A stretch of 17,987 bases of DNA, taken from an uncultured Christensenellaceae bacterium (GTDB lineage Bacteria > Bacillota > Clostridia > Christensenellales > UBA3700). The notes under the pieces are model-generated. The model searched no databases and had not been told where the DNA came from. It saw only the letters and a program-made list of their open reading frames with translations. The translations under genes and the position numbers were made by a program. The DNA is taken from the NCBI GenBank assembly GCA_910588015.1, contig CAJUOK010000027.1:1-17987 (forward strand), read 5' to 3'. This document shows positions 7,321 through 14,754 of the stretch, one piece after another; position 1 is the stretch's first letter, and each line of letters begins with the position of its first letter.

Positions 7321-10300
7321 TCAATCTTTTACGGACAGCTCTTCGCCATTGATGTCTATCGAATCCTTTATAAGAGCCAAAGCTTCGTCAAATCTCCTTA
7401 CCATAGCTTCTCCGAGTTTTGAAAATCCGAGCAACTTGGCAAGCATACGATATAGCCCCAATCTCTCGACCGTTATATTTTTGGATATTATCTTAAACAT
7501 ACCTTCCGCAAGCTCGACAAGAGAAATATACTTCGCCTCTCTTGTAAAATCTTCGCTCGGCGTGCGTAATTCTACAGGCTTATTCTTTAAATACATAAAT
7601 CCGTCTCTTTTGACAATACCCTCGCTTATGCAACGCGAAGTCCTCTTTTGGAATTGCTCCCACACCGCGTCGGTAACCTTTTCTCTGTCGAAATCGCGCA
7701 CTGTTCTCTTCAAAAAGAGTTCTTCCGAAAGAGGAGCTTCGACTTCCAAAATCAATCGCAGATATTTGAGATAATCGCTGCCTGCCTTTGCTCTCGCCTT
7801 TTGAATATCAGCCGTTTTGTAAACGGCGAATTTGAATTCTTCAAGCTGCTTTTCCACCTCGAAAGCGTCAATCAATATATCGCTTTGCGACACGTAATTT
7901 ACAGACGGATTGTCCAACGCTTCTTTGAGCGCCTGCAAAAGTTTTTCCTTTTCGACTTTTTTATTCTTTATCCAATCGATTGCCCATATTCTGTGATAAT
8001 GCCAACCCATTCTCTGCAAAACGCTCTTTCGCAATCTGTCTCTGTCTCGCGTGTTTTTCGCCGACTTATAGAATCTGCCGTCGCATTCCACAGCCAATAT
8101 ATAATCTTCTCCGTTGGGTATTCTTACGCCCATATCCACGTTGAGCGACGACGAGCCTATTTTTACGTCAACGTCATAACCCTTGCTTCTCAAGAATTCT
8201 GCGACTTGCGATTCGAATTCAAACAGCTCTTCTTCAGACGCGTCGGTATTTTGGTTTGCGCATACTGCTACGGCGCCGTTTTGAGCATAATCCAGATAAT
8301 CTCTCAACATTCTCGCGCCGACGGACGAAGAATTCTTGAGGTCGATGTCGAAGTGACGTATCGACGCGACAAGCTGAACGTTGAGCTTTGCTCTTGTAAA
8401 CGCGACGTTGAGGCGGCGTTCTCCGCCCACCTTGTTGATAGGTCCGAAATTTTGCAACATCTTGCCGTCTTTGTCTTTTGCGTATGCTACGCTGAATATA
8501 ACGGTGTCTCTTTCGTCGCCCTGCACAGTTTCGAGATTTTTGACAAAAAACGGTTCTTCCTTATCTGTTCTGAAAAATTCCTCGCAAGACGTATCTTGCA
8601 ATCTTTTCTTTGCTAAAAGTCTCTCTATCAAATCTTGTTGAGCTATGCTGAACGCAACGACTCCCAAACTTCTGTCGGGATAACTGCGAATATTTTGGAA
8701 TACGAGGTCGACTATATACTCCGCCTCCGCTCTGTTTGTTCTGCTGTTGTGGTCGAATACGCCGCCCTCAACGTATTTGAAGTCCACGCCGATTCCCTCT
8801 CTGTCAACTTTGGACGAAGGGAATGTCACAAGCTCCGCATCGTAAAAATTCTTATTGGAAAAATCAATTAGACGCTCGTATCTGCTGCGATAGTGCCATT
8901 TCAACCTAAGTTGCGGCAAAACCGTCGAGCACATATCCAAAATAGATTCGAAATCGACAACGTCGTCGTCATTTTCCAACTCCTCAACGTCAACGACGGA
9001 GTTGAAAAAGTTGCTTGGCGGCATCTGCTTGGAATCGCCCACAACTATCAGTTGTTTTGCTCTGTATATCGCGCCAATCGCGTCTTGCGGGAATATCTGC
9101 GAAGCCTCGTCGAAAACCACCACGTCGAATTTGATATCCGGCGTCAAAAACGTGCTGACGCTCAACGGAGACATCAAAAAGCAAGGTTTTAGATTTTGAG
9201 CAAGCTCCCTTATTGTTGAAAGCAACGTGCGAATTGGTTTGAGTCTTCGTTTCTTTCCGCCCTCGTTGAGAAGCTCGGCTACCGCGCTGCCGGGAGCAAC
9301 CAAACTCAAATCGGGACGCAATGCAGACAGCATTGAGCGTATTTTTGCTTTGCTAATCTCAAAATTGCGCATATCTTTATCGCAAAAAATATTCACGACT
9401 TTATCGTGCGTAACTCTGTTGAGAGTACGCAAAAATTCTTCCTGTCCGATAATATAATCTATCCATTGCAAATAGAAAATGTTTTTGAAAGCGTCGGCGT
9501 AATCTTCCAAAGGAATATCGGCGGCTATCGCAACGTCGATGAATTTAAGCGCTTGCTTATTGCGCAATTTATCCAATACGCCGACGAATAATTTCCAGTT
9601 GTCTATAGAATCGAAATCGGCAAGACAGGCGCTGATTTTTTCGCTTAAGTTATTAAACGGCATAGCGTATAAATCTACTACGGTCGCGTCGAATTCTCCG
9701 ACCGCGCATTCGCCGTCAAACTTATCCGACAAATTCTTTAGCTGTAAGCCCAAGTCGCGCAAAGCGTCTTGATATGCCGAAAATTCATCGCCGTTGAGTT
9801 CAGAGAGCTTTCCGAAATCGCCAATCGAAGTCAACAAGCCCTTGAGTTCTCCAAGCTCTTTATCTAAAGTATCCCAGTCCGTATCAATACCGACGTATGA
9901 CGAAGGCAATCTGTCGACTATATCCCCCTCAGATTCTCTGAAGTTTTTGATTTTATTCTCGTATTCTGCCAACACTTCCACAGAAGCAAGAGCGCGTTTG
10001 TGATTTATTTTTCCGCCTTTGCAACTATTCTTAATATCGGTAATGACCTTTTTGTACTCTTTTGAAAACAGTCTTGCAAAAACGCCGCCGTTTTGCAAAA
10101 GCACGGTTTTGCAATGCGCCGCGTCAAGTTGGAAGACTTGGCTTTGAAAATCTTTGGATATGGCGTCTCTCAAAATTTTGAGTTCGTCTGCCAACGCTCT
10201 CAATTTGACGATTTTGTCGGCGACGTATTTTAACTTGAACTTGTCAAGCAACTTACCGTCGATAAACTTTGATTTGCTCAACAGCAAGAATAATTGAGAA

Positions 10301-11883
10301 TAATATTTAATTGATTTAAAATCGTCTATTGCGTCTATATTAAAATCTTGTTTGACTTTTTGAGTTTTGAGTTGCGCTTCTTCGCACAGCTTTGCAATTT
10401 GATTTAAGGAATTCTTTGTATTATGACGCGATTGAAAAGACGAATCTTCGCACGCATATCCGTACCAAGCATAATCCTTATAATTATTTCCGAAAAACGG
10501 CGCGTACTGCGTATAATTCTCTATCAATTCGACGACGTTGCGCAAATATGCCTCGTCCTTTTGATGTATACCGTCTATGAAAAAATCCAATTCGTCGGAA
10601 TTTTTGCAAGCGCACGCCTCTTCGATAAGAGCGTAAAGCGATTTACCGATAACTTGATTTTTGCCGTGCAACACGCGAGCATAATTATCCAAAATGACGT
10701 GCGACTTATTGAGCCTATCCTCTTCCTCTGCCGCCTTTGACGAAACCGCGCTTTTATTGAGACGCATTGTGCGGCACAGCTCTTGAATAAAATCTCTCTT
10801 GTTGGCTTTGTGCGAATGCAACTGCAAACAAAAATCCTCAAGACCTGCCTGTTTAAGTTTTGAATACACCACGTCGAGCGCGGCAAGTTTTTCCGAGACG
10901 AAAAGCACCTTTTTGCCGTCGCCGAGACATTCGGCAATTATATTGGTAATTGTCTGACTTTTACCCGTGCCCGGCGGACCTTGCAAAACAAAGCTGTCGC
11001 CCGCCTTTGCCATTTCGATAGCCTTAAGCTGAGAAGAATCTGCGTCGACGACGTTGTATTGCGATTCAACCGTCTCCGACAACGTCGGCGGAGTCGCCGA
11101 AATATCCCCTAAAAGTCTGCGAACGTTGAGATTTTTGACAACGGCGTCGCCGTTGTCTTTTAAATCCATATACATATTTATCTTAAGAAAAGAAAATAAA
11201 CCGACCTTACATTCTTTGGAAATCTGCCATCCCAATTTGCCGACAAGCGCGCCAATTTGTCCGAGATAATCGTCAATATTCTCGCCGTCGTATTCAGGCA
11301 ACGTAATTTTATATTCGCTCTGCATTTTGTATGCAAAAGTGGGATTGAGTATCATATCGTCGCCGATAACTTTCATACGGTACGGGTCAACGCCCGAATC
11401 TTTAGAAAGATATATCGGAGCAAGCAAAACGGGAGCGTCGTAAATCGCGTCGGGCTCCGAACCGTCGCGCCAAGCGATAAAACCAAACGCCATATACGCT
11501 ATATTAACGCCGTTCTCTTCTATTGCTATCTTCGCTCTTCTGTCAAGATTGCGCAAAGCTTTGGCAGGCGTTACGTATGGATTGTAGGCGAGCACTTGCG
11601 ACGCCTTTTTCAATTTTTTGGAATATTTATCGACGTATCCGATTTTGTCGGCAAGCATTTCTTTAAGTTTTGCTTCGCTGATTTTTTCTTCCTTTACGTC
11701 TTGCGATATTTGCGGGTCAAAAACTTCCAACACAACGTTGCCGTCGGCTTTTTTAAATACGGAATTGAAATCGGGAAACACGATTTCCAACGTATTGGAC
11801 TTGTTGTCTCTGAAATTGATAAGATTGTTGCGTTTGCCAGTATCAAGCAAAAGCTCCGTCAATTTTGCAAGTTTTTCTTTCAT
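7321..11883 (-). CDS. DUF4011-type superfamily 1 helicase with C-terminal MTES_1575/Vsr-like nuclease domain
   Basis: This 1520-residue protein has the full layout of the COG1112-related DUF4011 proteins. Residues about 1-270 are the DUF4011 region. The helicase core is split: Walker A GPPGTGKS is at 302-309, then after a long helical insertion come DEAS (925-928), GDSKQMPP (949-956), the HYRS region (997-1000), VQGDERD (1120-1126) and NVAFTRAK (1159-1166). A restriction-endonuclease-like domain follows (about 1222-1325), with D1250, ECDG (1266-1269) and NTRDRDRLR (1277-1285). A winged-helix-like stretch and a DUF3320-like end (about 1440-1500) close it. It should use ATP to move on or unwind DNA or RNA and cut it. 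Related helicase-nuclease fusions occur in anti-phage systems, but a repair role is equally possible. AGAGG (11890-11894) lies 6 nt before the ATG. Confidence 0.93.
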   Translation of the reverse strand: MKEKLAKLTELLLDTGKRNNLINFRDNKSNTLEIVFPDFNSVFKKADGNVVLEVFDPQISQDVKEEKISEAKLKEMLADKIGYVDKYSKKLKKASQVLAYNPYVTPAKALRNLDRRAKIAIEENGVNIAYMAFGFIAWRDGSEPDAIYDAPVLLAPIYLSKDSGVDPYRMKVIGDDMILNPTFAYKMQSEYKITLPEYDGENIDDYLGQIGALVGKLGWQISKECKVGLFSFLKINMYMDLKDNGDAVVKNLNVRRLLGDISATPPTLSETVESQYNVVDADSSQLKAIEMAKAGDSFVLQGPPGTGKSQTITNIIAECLGDGKKVLFVSEKLAALDVVYSKLKQAGLEDFCLQLHSHKANKRDFIQELCRTMRLNKSAVSSKAAEEEDRLNKSHVILDNYARVLHGKNQVIGKSLYALIEEACACKNSDELDFFIDGIHQKDEAYLRNVVELIENYTQYAPFFGNNYKDYAWYGYACEDSSFQSRHNTKNSLNQIAKLCEEAQLKTQKVKQDFNIDAIDDFKSIKYYSQLFLLLSKSKFIDGKLLDKFKLKYVADKIVKLRALADELKILRDAISKDFQSQVFQLDAAHCKTVLLQNGGVFARLFSKEYKKVITDIKNSCKGGKINHKRALASVEVLAEYENKIKNFRESEGDIVDRLPSSYVGIDTDWDTLDKELGELKGLLTSIGDFGKLSELNGDEFSAYQDALRDLGLQLKNLSDKFDGECAVGEFDATVVDLYAMPFNNLSEKISACLADFDSIDNWKLFVGVLDKLRNKQALKFIDVAIAADIPLEDYADAFKNIFYLQWIDYIIGQEEFLRTLNRVTHDKVVNIFCDKDMRNFEISKAKIRSMLSALRPDLSLVAPGSAVAELLNEGGKKRRLKPIRTLLSTIRELAQNLKPCFLMSPLSVSTFLTPDIKFDVVVFDEASQIFPQDAIGAIYRAKQLIVVGDSKQMPPSNFFNSVVDVEELENDDDVVDFESILDMCSTVLPQLRLKWHYRSRYERLIDFSNKNFYDAELVTFPSSKVDREGIGVDFKYVEGGVFDHNSRTNRAEAEYIVDLVFQNIRSYPDRSLGVVAFSIAQQDLIERLLAKKRLQDTSCEEFFRTDKEEPFFVKNLETVQGDERDTVIFSVAYAKDKDGKMLQNFGPINKVGGERRLNVAFTRAKLNVQLVASIRHFDIDLKNSSSVGARMLRDYLDYAQNGAVAVCANQNTDASEEELFEFESQVAEFLRSKGYDVDVKIGSSSLNVDMGVRIPNGEDYILAVECDGRFYKSAKNTRDRDRLRKSVLQRMGWHYHRIWAIDWIKNKKVEKEKLLQALKEALDNPSVNYVSQSDILIDAFEVEKQLEEFKFAVYKTADIQKARAKAGSDYLKYLRLILEVEAPLSEELFLKRTVRDFDREKVTDAVWEQFQKRTSRCISEGIVKRDGFMYLKNKPVELRTPSEDFTREAKYISLVELAEGMFKIISKNITVERLGLYRMLAKLLGFSKLGEAMVRRFDEALALIKDSIDINGEELSVKD

Positions 11884-11920
11884 ACACTTCCTCTTGTCTT
11901 TAGATAAAACTGTTATTAAA

Positions 11921-11950
11921 ATTTTATCACCGGAAAGAGGAATTTGTCAA
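11921..11950 (-). promoter_or_regulatory. Strong promoter of the helicase-nuclease gene
   Basis: On the minus strand a perfect TTGACA (11945-11950), an 18-nt spacer and an extended -10 TGA-TAAAAT (TAAAAT at 11921-11926) lie just past the flavoprotein stop codon. Transcription would start near 11914, about 30 nt before the helicase ATG. The helicase unit is therefore independent of the flavoprotein gene. Confidence 0.7.
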
Positions 11951-11951
11951 G

Positions 11952-12491
11952 TCAAACCTCTCTGCCCGTCTCGTATGCTTTTCGCAAAGCGGAAGTAGCC
12001 TTGATATCCCCGACGTTTTGCGCTCCCACGCCTTTTATAACGCCTGAAAATTCCACGCCGTCAAAACAGTCTATCCAGCCCTGTATATCCTTGATTGCGC
12101 CGTCTATTGCGCTTTGGTCGCTGTCAGCCGCGGAAGCAAGCAAGTATACCTCGCGGAATCTGTTTTCTTTGGTATACAGCGGATTACACCTATCCAAAAA
12201 AGTCTTGAGCTGTCCGCTAACGGAATAATAATATATCGGAGTGGCAAACGCTAAAATGTCGGCGTTCTGTAATTTGCTCAAAAGCGCGTCGTCTATGCCG
12301 TCTTTGAGAGCGCAAGCTCCGCGGCTTTGACAATAAAGACAGCCGGAGCAAAACCCGTATTTCAATTTGCGCAGTTGTATTATTTCAACGGCATTGCCCG
12401 CGTCCGCCGCTCCTCTTGCAAACTCTTCTGCCAATATCTCCGAATTGCCGCCCTTACGCGGCGTTGACGAAACAATCACCACTTTTTTCAT
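11952..12491 (-). CDS. NAD(P)H-dependent FMN reductase / iron-sulfur flavoprotein-like protein
   Basis: This 179-residue protein has a flavodoxin-like fold. SSTPRKGGNSEIL (8-20) is the FMN phosphate-binding loop and TPIYYYSVSGQLKTFLDR (84-101) the flavin-ring and dimer region typical of the family. Four cysteines at C48, C51, C54 and C60 form CX2CX2CX5C. In iron-sulfur flavoproteins this compact motif binds a [4Fe-4S] cluster that passes electrons to FMN. A role in reducing quinones, oxidants or a partner such as rubredoxin is plausible; the rubredoxin gene lies just upstream. The ATG at 12491 has GGAGG about 10 nt upstream and its own promoter. Many related clostridial proteins share the cysteines, so cluster binding is inferred. 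Confidence 0.88.
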   Translation of the reverse strand: MKKVVIVSSTPRKGGNSEILAEEFARGAADAGNAVEIIQLRKLKYGFCSGCLYCQSRGACALKDGIDDALLSKLQNADILAFATPIYYYSVSGQLKTFLDRCNPLYTKENRFREVYLLASAADSDQSAIDGAIKDIQGWIDCFDGVEFSGVIKGVGAQNVGDIKATSALRKAYETGREV

Positions 12492-12520
12492 ATGTAAAAT
12501 ACCTCCGTAGATTTTTATAT

Positions 12521-12549
12521 ATTATAGTAGATTAAATATAAAATTTCAA
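12521..12549 (-). promoter_or_regulatory. Promoter of the flavoprotein gene
   Basis: On the minus strand TTGAAA (12544-12549), a 17-nt spacer and a consensus TATAAT (12521-12526) precede the flavoprotein ATG at 12491. Transcription would start near 12514, upstream of the GGAGG ribosome binding site at about 12502-12506. Confidence 0.7.
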
Positions 12550-12593
12550 ATGCTTATTTTTTATTGCCTTGCATAATCAAAAAGTATAGATAA

Positions 12594-12630
12594 TATAAAA
12601 ATACGGGCAATTCTGCCCGCACTTTTTTCT
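12594..12630. terminator. Bidirectional terminator after the rubredoxin gene
   Basis: A GC-rich stem, CGGGCA (12604-12609) with TGCCCG (12614-12619) and a 4-nt loop, has T-runs on both sides. The minus strand reads GTATTTTTATATT after the stem and the plus strand CACTTTTTTCTT. It lies 20 nt past the rubredoxin stop, so its main job is probably to end the rubredoxin transcript before the flavoprotein promoter. Confidence 0.75.
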
Positions 12631-12639
12631 TACTTAATT

Positions 12640-12795
12640 TTATTCTTGCGTAAAGTCGTCTTTGCCCACTCCGCACAACGGACAGGTAAAGTCGCCGTCG
12701 ACGTCTTCCCACTTTGTGCCCGGAGCAATTCCGCATTCCTCGCAACCGAGTTCTTCGTCATACTCAAATCCGCAAACGCTGCAAACATATTTCAT
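12640..12795 (-). CDS. Rubredoxin with an extra CxxCG motif
   Basis: This 51-residue protein is a rubredoxin, a small electron carrier with one iron held by four cysteines. The iron ligands are C5 and C8 (CSVCG) and C38 and C41 (CPLCG); the conserved GIAPGTKWED and GVGKDDF segments are present, and the length is typical. Between the two knuckles is an additional C18-E-E-C21-G, where rubredoxins usually have a stretch like GDPDNG. GGAGG (12803-12807) lies 7 nt before the ATG. Likely partners are flavoproteins or oxygen and superoxide reductases; the adjacent FMN reductase gene fits this. Confidence 0.95.
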   Translation of the reverse strand: MKYVCSVCGFEYDEELGCEECGIAPGTKWEDVDGDFTCPLCGVGKDDFTQE

Positions 12796-12824
12796 AGCCG
12801 TACCTCCATTTGGTTGATATTAAT

Positions 12825-12853
12825 ATTTTATCCAAAATTTTCCATTTTGTAAA
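12825..12853 (-). promoter_or_regulatory. Promoter of the rubredoxin gene
   Basis: On the minus strand TTTACA (12848-12853), a 17-nt spacer and TAAAAT (12825-12830) lead to a start near 12818, just upstream of the GGAGG ribosome binding site. It is divergent from the trmN6 promoter, with about 20 bp between the two -35 boxes. Confidence 0.6.
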
Positions 12854-12872
12854 TACAATTGAGAATTTTATT

Positions 12873-12901
12873 TTGACTATTTATAAATAATATTATAATA
12901 T
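12873..12901 (+). promoter_or_regulatory. Promoter of trmN6, giving a leaderless transcript
   Basis: TTGACT (12873-12878), a 17-nt spacer and TAATAT (12896-12901) predict a transcript starting at or next to the A of the ATG at 12908. A TATAAT two bases upstream (12894-12899) is an alternative -10 with a 15-nt spacer and would start near 12906. No ribosome binding site exists in this stretch. Confidence 0.55.
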
Positions 12902-12907
12902 TGATAT

Positions 12908-13648
12908 ATGGACGATACGAGACTCGACGATTTGCAATGTAAAGGACTTAAGATTTTGCAGTATAAAGACGGATACTGCTTTACTTCCGACGCGGTCTTA
13001 CTTGCCAACACCGTCAAATGCAAACGTGGAGATACGATAGTTGATTTCGGTTGCGGCAACGGCGTTATATCGCTGTTGCTCACCGCCAAGACTCCTTGCA
13101 AAAAAGTCGTCGGCATAGAATTCCAACCCGAAGTAGCAGAACTTGCAAAAAGAAACGTAACTCTGAACGGACTTGACGGCAAAGTCGAGATTATTTGCCG
13201 AGACATAACAGACGCCGCAGACTATCTAGGCAAAGAAAGCGTCGAAGCCGTGGTGTGCAATCCTCCCTATTTTGCCAAATCCAGCGGCGCGCAACGCGAA
13301 GAAAAACAAATCGCGCTGTCGCGGCACGAAAGCACTTGCGATTTGGGAGGCATTATAAAGAGCGCGGCGGCGATTCTCAAATTCGCAGGCGAATTTTTTA
13401 TTATTCACAAGACGTCCCGTATGGCGGAAGTAATAACATATTGCTCGCAAAACAATCTGATACCCAAGACTTTGACGTTGATATATCCCAAAATATCAAA
13501 AAAGGCAGACACCTTTGCGCTTGTGTGCAAAAAATGCGGCAAACATTCCTTAAATGTTGAAAAACTCGTGGTCTACGACGAAGAGGGAAATATGACTCAA
13601 CAGGCAATGAAGATGTATAACAAATCAAACGATTGCAATCAGTCTTAA
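12908..13648 (+). CDS. trmN6: tRNA1(Val) (adenine37-N6)-methyltransferase family (TrmN6/YfiC, COG4123)
   Basis: This 246-residue enzyme is an S-adenosylmethionine-dependent methyltransferase of the YfiC/TrmN6 type, which methylates an adenine N6 in tRNA in E. coli. It shows the family's N-terminal DTRLDDLQCKGLKILQ and GYCFTSDAVLLA, SAM motif I VDFGCGNG (45-52), the acidic residue E71 in GIEFQP, and the catalytic NPPY (118-121) of N6-adenine methylases. The exact substrate in this organism is inferred from the family. The ATG at 12908 is the only sensible start: an in-frame TGA lies 6 nt upstream and no ribosome binding site is present. Its stop overlaps the stop of the convergent minus-strand gene within TTAA (13645-13648). 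Confidence 0.9.
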   Translation: MDDTRLDDLQCKGLKILQYKDGYCFTSDAVLLANTVKCKRGDTIVDFGCGNGVISLLLTAKTPCKKVVGIEFQPEVAELAKRNVTLNGLDGKVEIICRDITDAADYLGKESVEAVVCNPPYFAKSSGAQREEKQIALSRHESTCDLGGIIKSAAAILKFAGEFFIIHKTSRMAEVITYCSQNNLIPKTLTLIYPKISKKADTFALVCKKCGKHSLNVEKLVVYDEEGNMTQQAMKMYNKSNDCNQS

Positions 13649-14754
13649 CTAGCTTTTACAAAACTTTTGATATACTCTTCTATGGGATTTATAAAATCGC
13701 AAATATATTCCTTTTGAATTTGCGTAAGATTTTGAGGCTGTAAAATATATGCGCCGTCAGAATTCTTTTGATTGACAAAATTATAAAAGCTATTGAATTC
13801 AACTACATCTATTGCTAATTGGGCAAAAATATAATTCATTTCGTCAGACAGTAAAGTGATGTTGCCGTCGCTGATTATCCCTAAATTATCAAAGCTTTGC
13901 AATAATGCAACGGCAATGTTAGGAGCAAACGTATACGAAATTATGTCTGCGGCAACGTCAACTTCTATTACGTCGACAAAGTTTATAGCGCAGTTAATAA
14001 CGTTGGGACTGCGAGACAGTATTTCAAAAGCCTTGCTCTCAAATATAATATTCAACGCGTCAAACGTAACGTTCAATTGCTTACACTGCGCCAAAGCGTA
14101 AGATAAATACTTGATTGAATTTACGATATCCCTCAACGAAACGTGTTCTAATATATCGTCTTGCGATTGCATTGCTCTAACCGCCGCATTTATTACCGCC
14201 GAAAGTTTGACGTTGCCGTTTAGATATATGTAGTTGCACAGTTGAACAAACTGCGCCGATATTACCTTACAATGTTCATAGGAAAGATTTCTGCACTTGT
14301 TCAAAATAGCTTTTAGACTTGAATCGTCGAATTGTTCTAATTTATCGAATACTCTTTTATTTTTTATCAGCGAAGAATACTTGCCAATCAAACCTATATC
14401 TTGGAATTTGACTTCTCCGTGAAGATAATTGTAGACAGCGTCCGTCAGCTCTTCATTATTCAAGCTGCCAAACAGCCCAGCGATGTTAACGGCAAACTGA
14501 CAAAATTCGATATCTGAAAGCGATATTGCTCCCGACATAAACGCGTCTACAACTTCTTGGTTGTCATCTATACATTCAGCCAATCGAGAGACGAATTTAT
14601 TGTCTGCCCCAGCGGCGTCTAAAAATACCAATATTGACAAATCCTCTTTATTGACTGCATAAACGCCTCCGCAAATTGTCAATGCCACACCCGTAACGAG
14701 TATGGCAGAGACGATAATTAATGCAGTAATTTTTATTACACTTTTTTTATTCAT
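13645..14754 (-). CDS. Membrane-anchored or secreted helical protein of unknown function
   Basis: I do not recognise this 369-residue protein. It begins with a basic end (MNKKSVIK) and a hydrophobic segment (about 9-33), so it is exported and either anchored or cleaved near V-Y-A. The rest is predicted to be mostly alpha-helical with no catalytic motif or repeats I can name; scattered cysteines (for example C62, C86, C154, C162) are not in a metal-site pattern. Its ATG immediately follows the stop of the large lipoprotein gene (TAAATG, 14757-14752), with no ribosome binding site, so the two are translationally coupled and probably work together. Its own stop overlaps that of trmN6. Confidence 0.8.
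   Translation of the reverse strand: MNKKSVIKITALIIVSAILVTGVALTICGGVYAVNKEDLSILVFLDAAGADNKFVSRLAECIDDNQEVVDAFMSGAISLSDIEFCQFAVNIAGLFGSLNNEELTDAVYNYLHGEVKFQDIGLIGKYSSLIKNKRVFDKLEQFDDSSLKAILNKCRNLSYEHCKVISAQFVQLCNYIYLNGNVKLSAVINAAVRAMQSQDDILEHVSLRDIVNSIKYLSYALAQCKQLNVTFDALNIIFESKAFEILSRSPNVINCAINFVDVIEVDVAADIISYTFAPNIAVALLQSFDNLGIISDGNITLLSDEMNYIFAQLAIDVVEFNSFYNFVNQKNSDGAYILQPQNLTQIQKEYICDFINPIEEYIKSFVKAS

Noticed and set aside
7648..8616. A 322-codon plus-strand open frame opposite the helicase gene
   Set aside because: It lies wholly antisense to conserved helicase and nuclease motifs, has no recognisable domain, and is best explained as a shadow of that gene's codon use.
11257..11907. A 216-codon plus-strand open frame opposite the helicase 5' end
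   Set aside because: It is antisense to the DUF4011 region and the helicase promoter side, with no domain or ribosome binding site.
13641..13650. Convergent stop overlap in TTAA as a regulatory feature
   Set aside because: The shared TTAA is a compact gene arrangement; no hairpin or other signal accompanies it.
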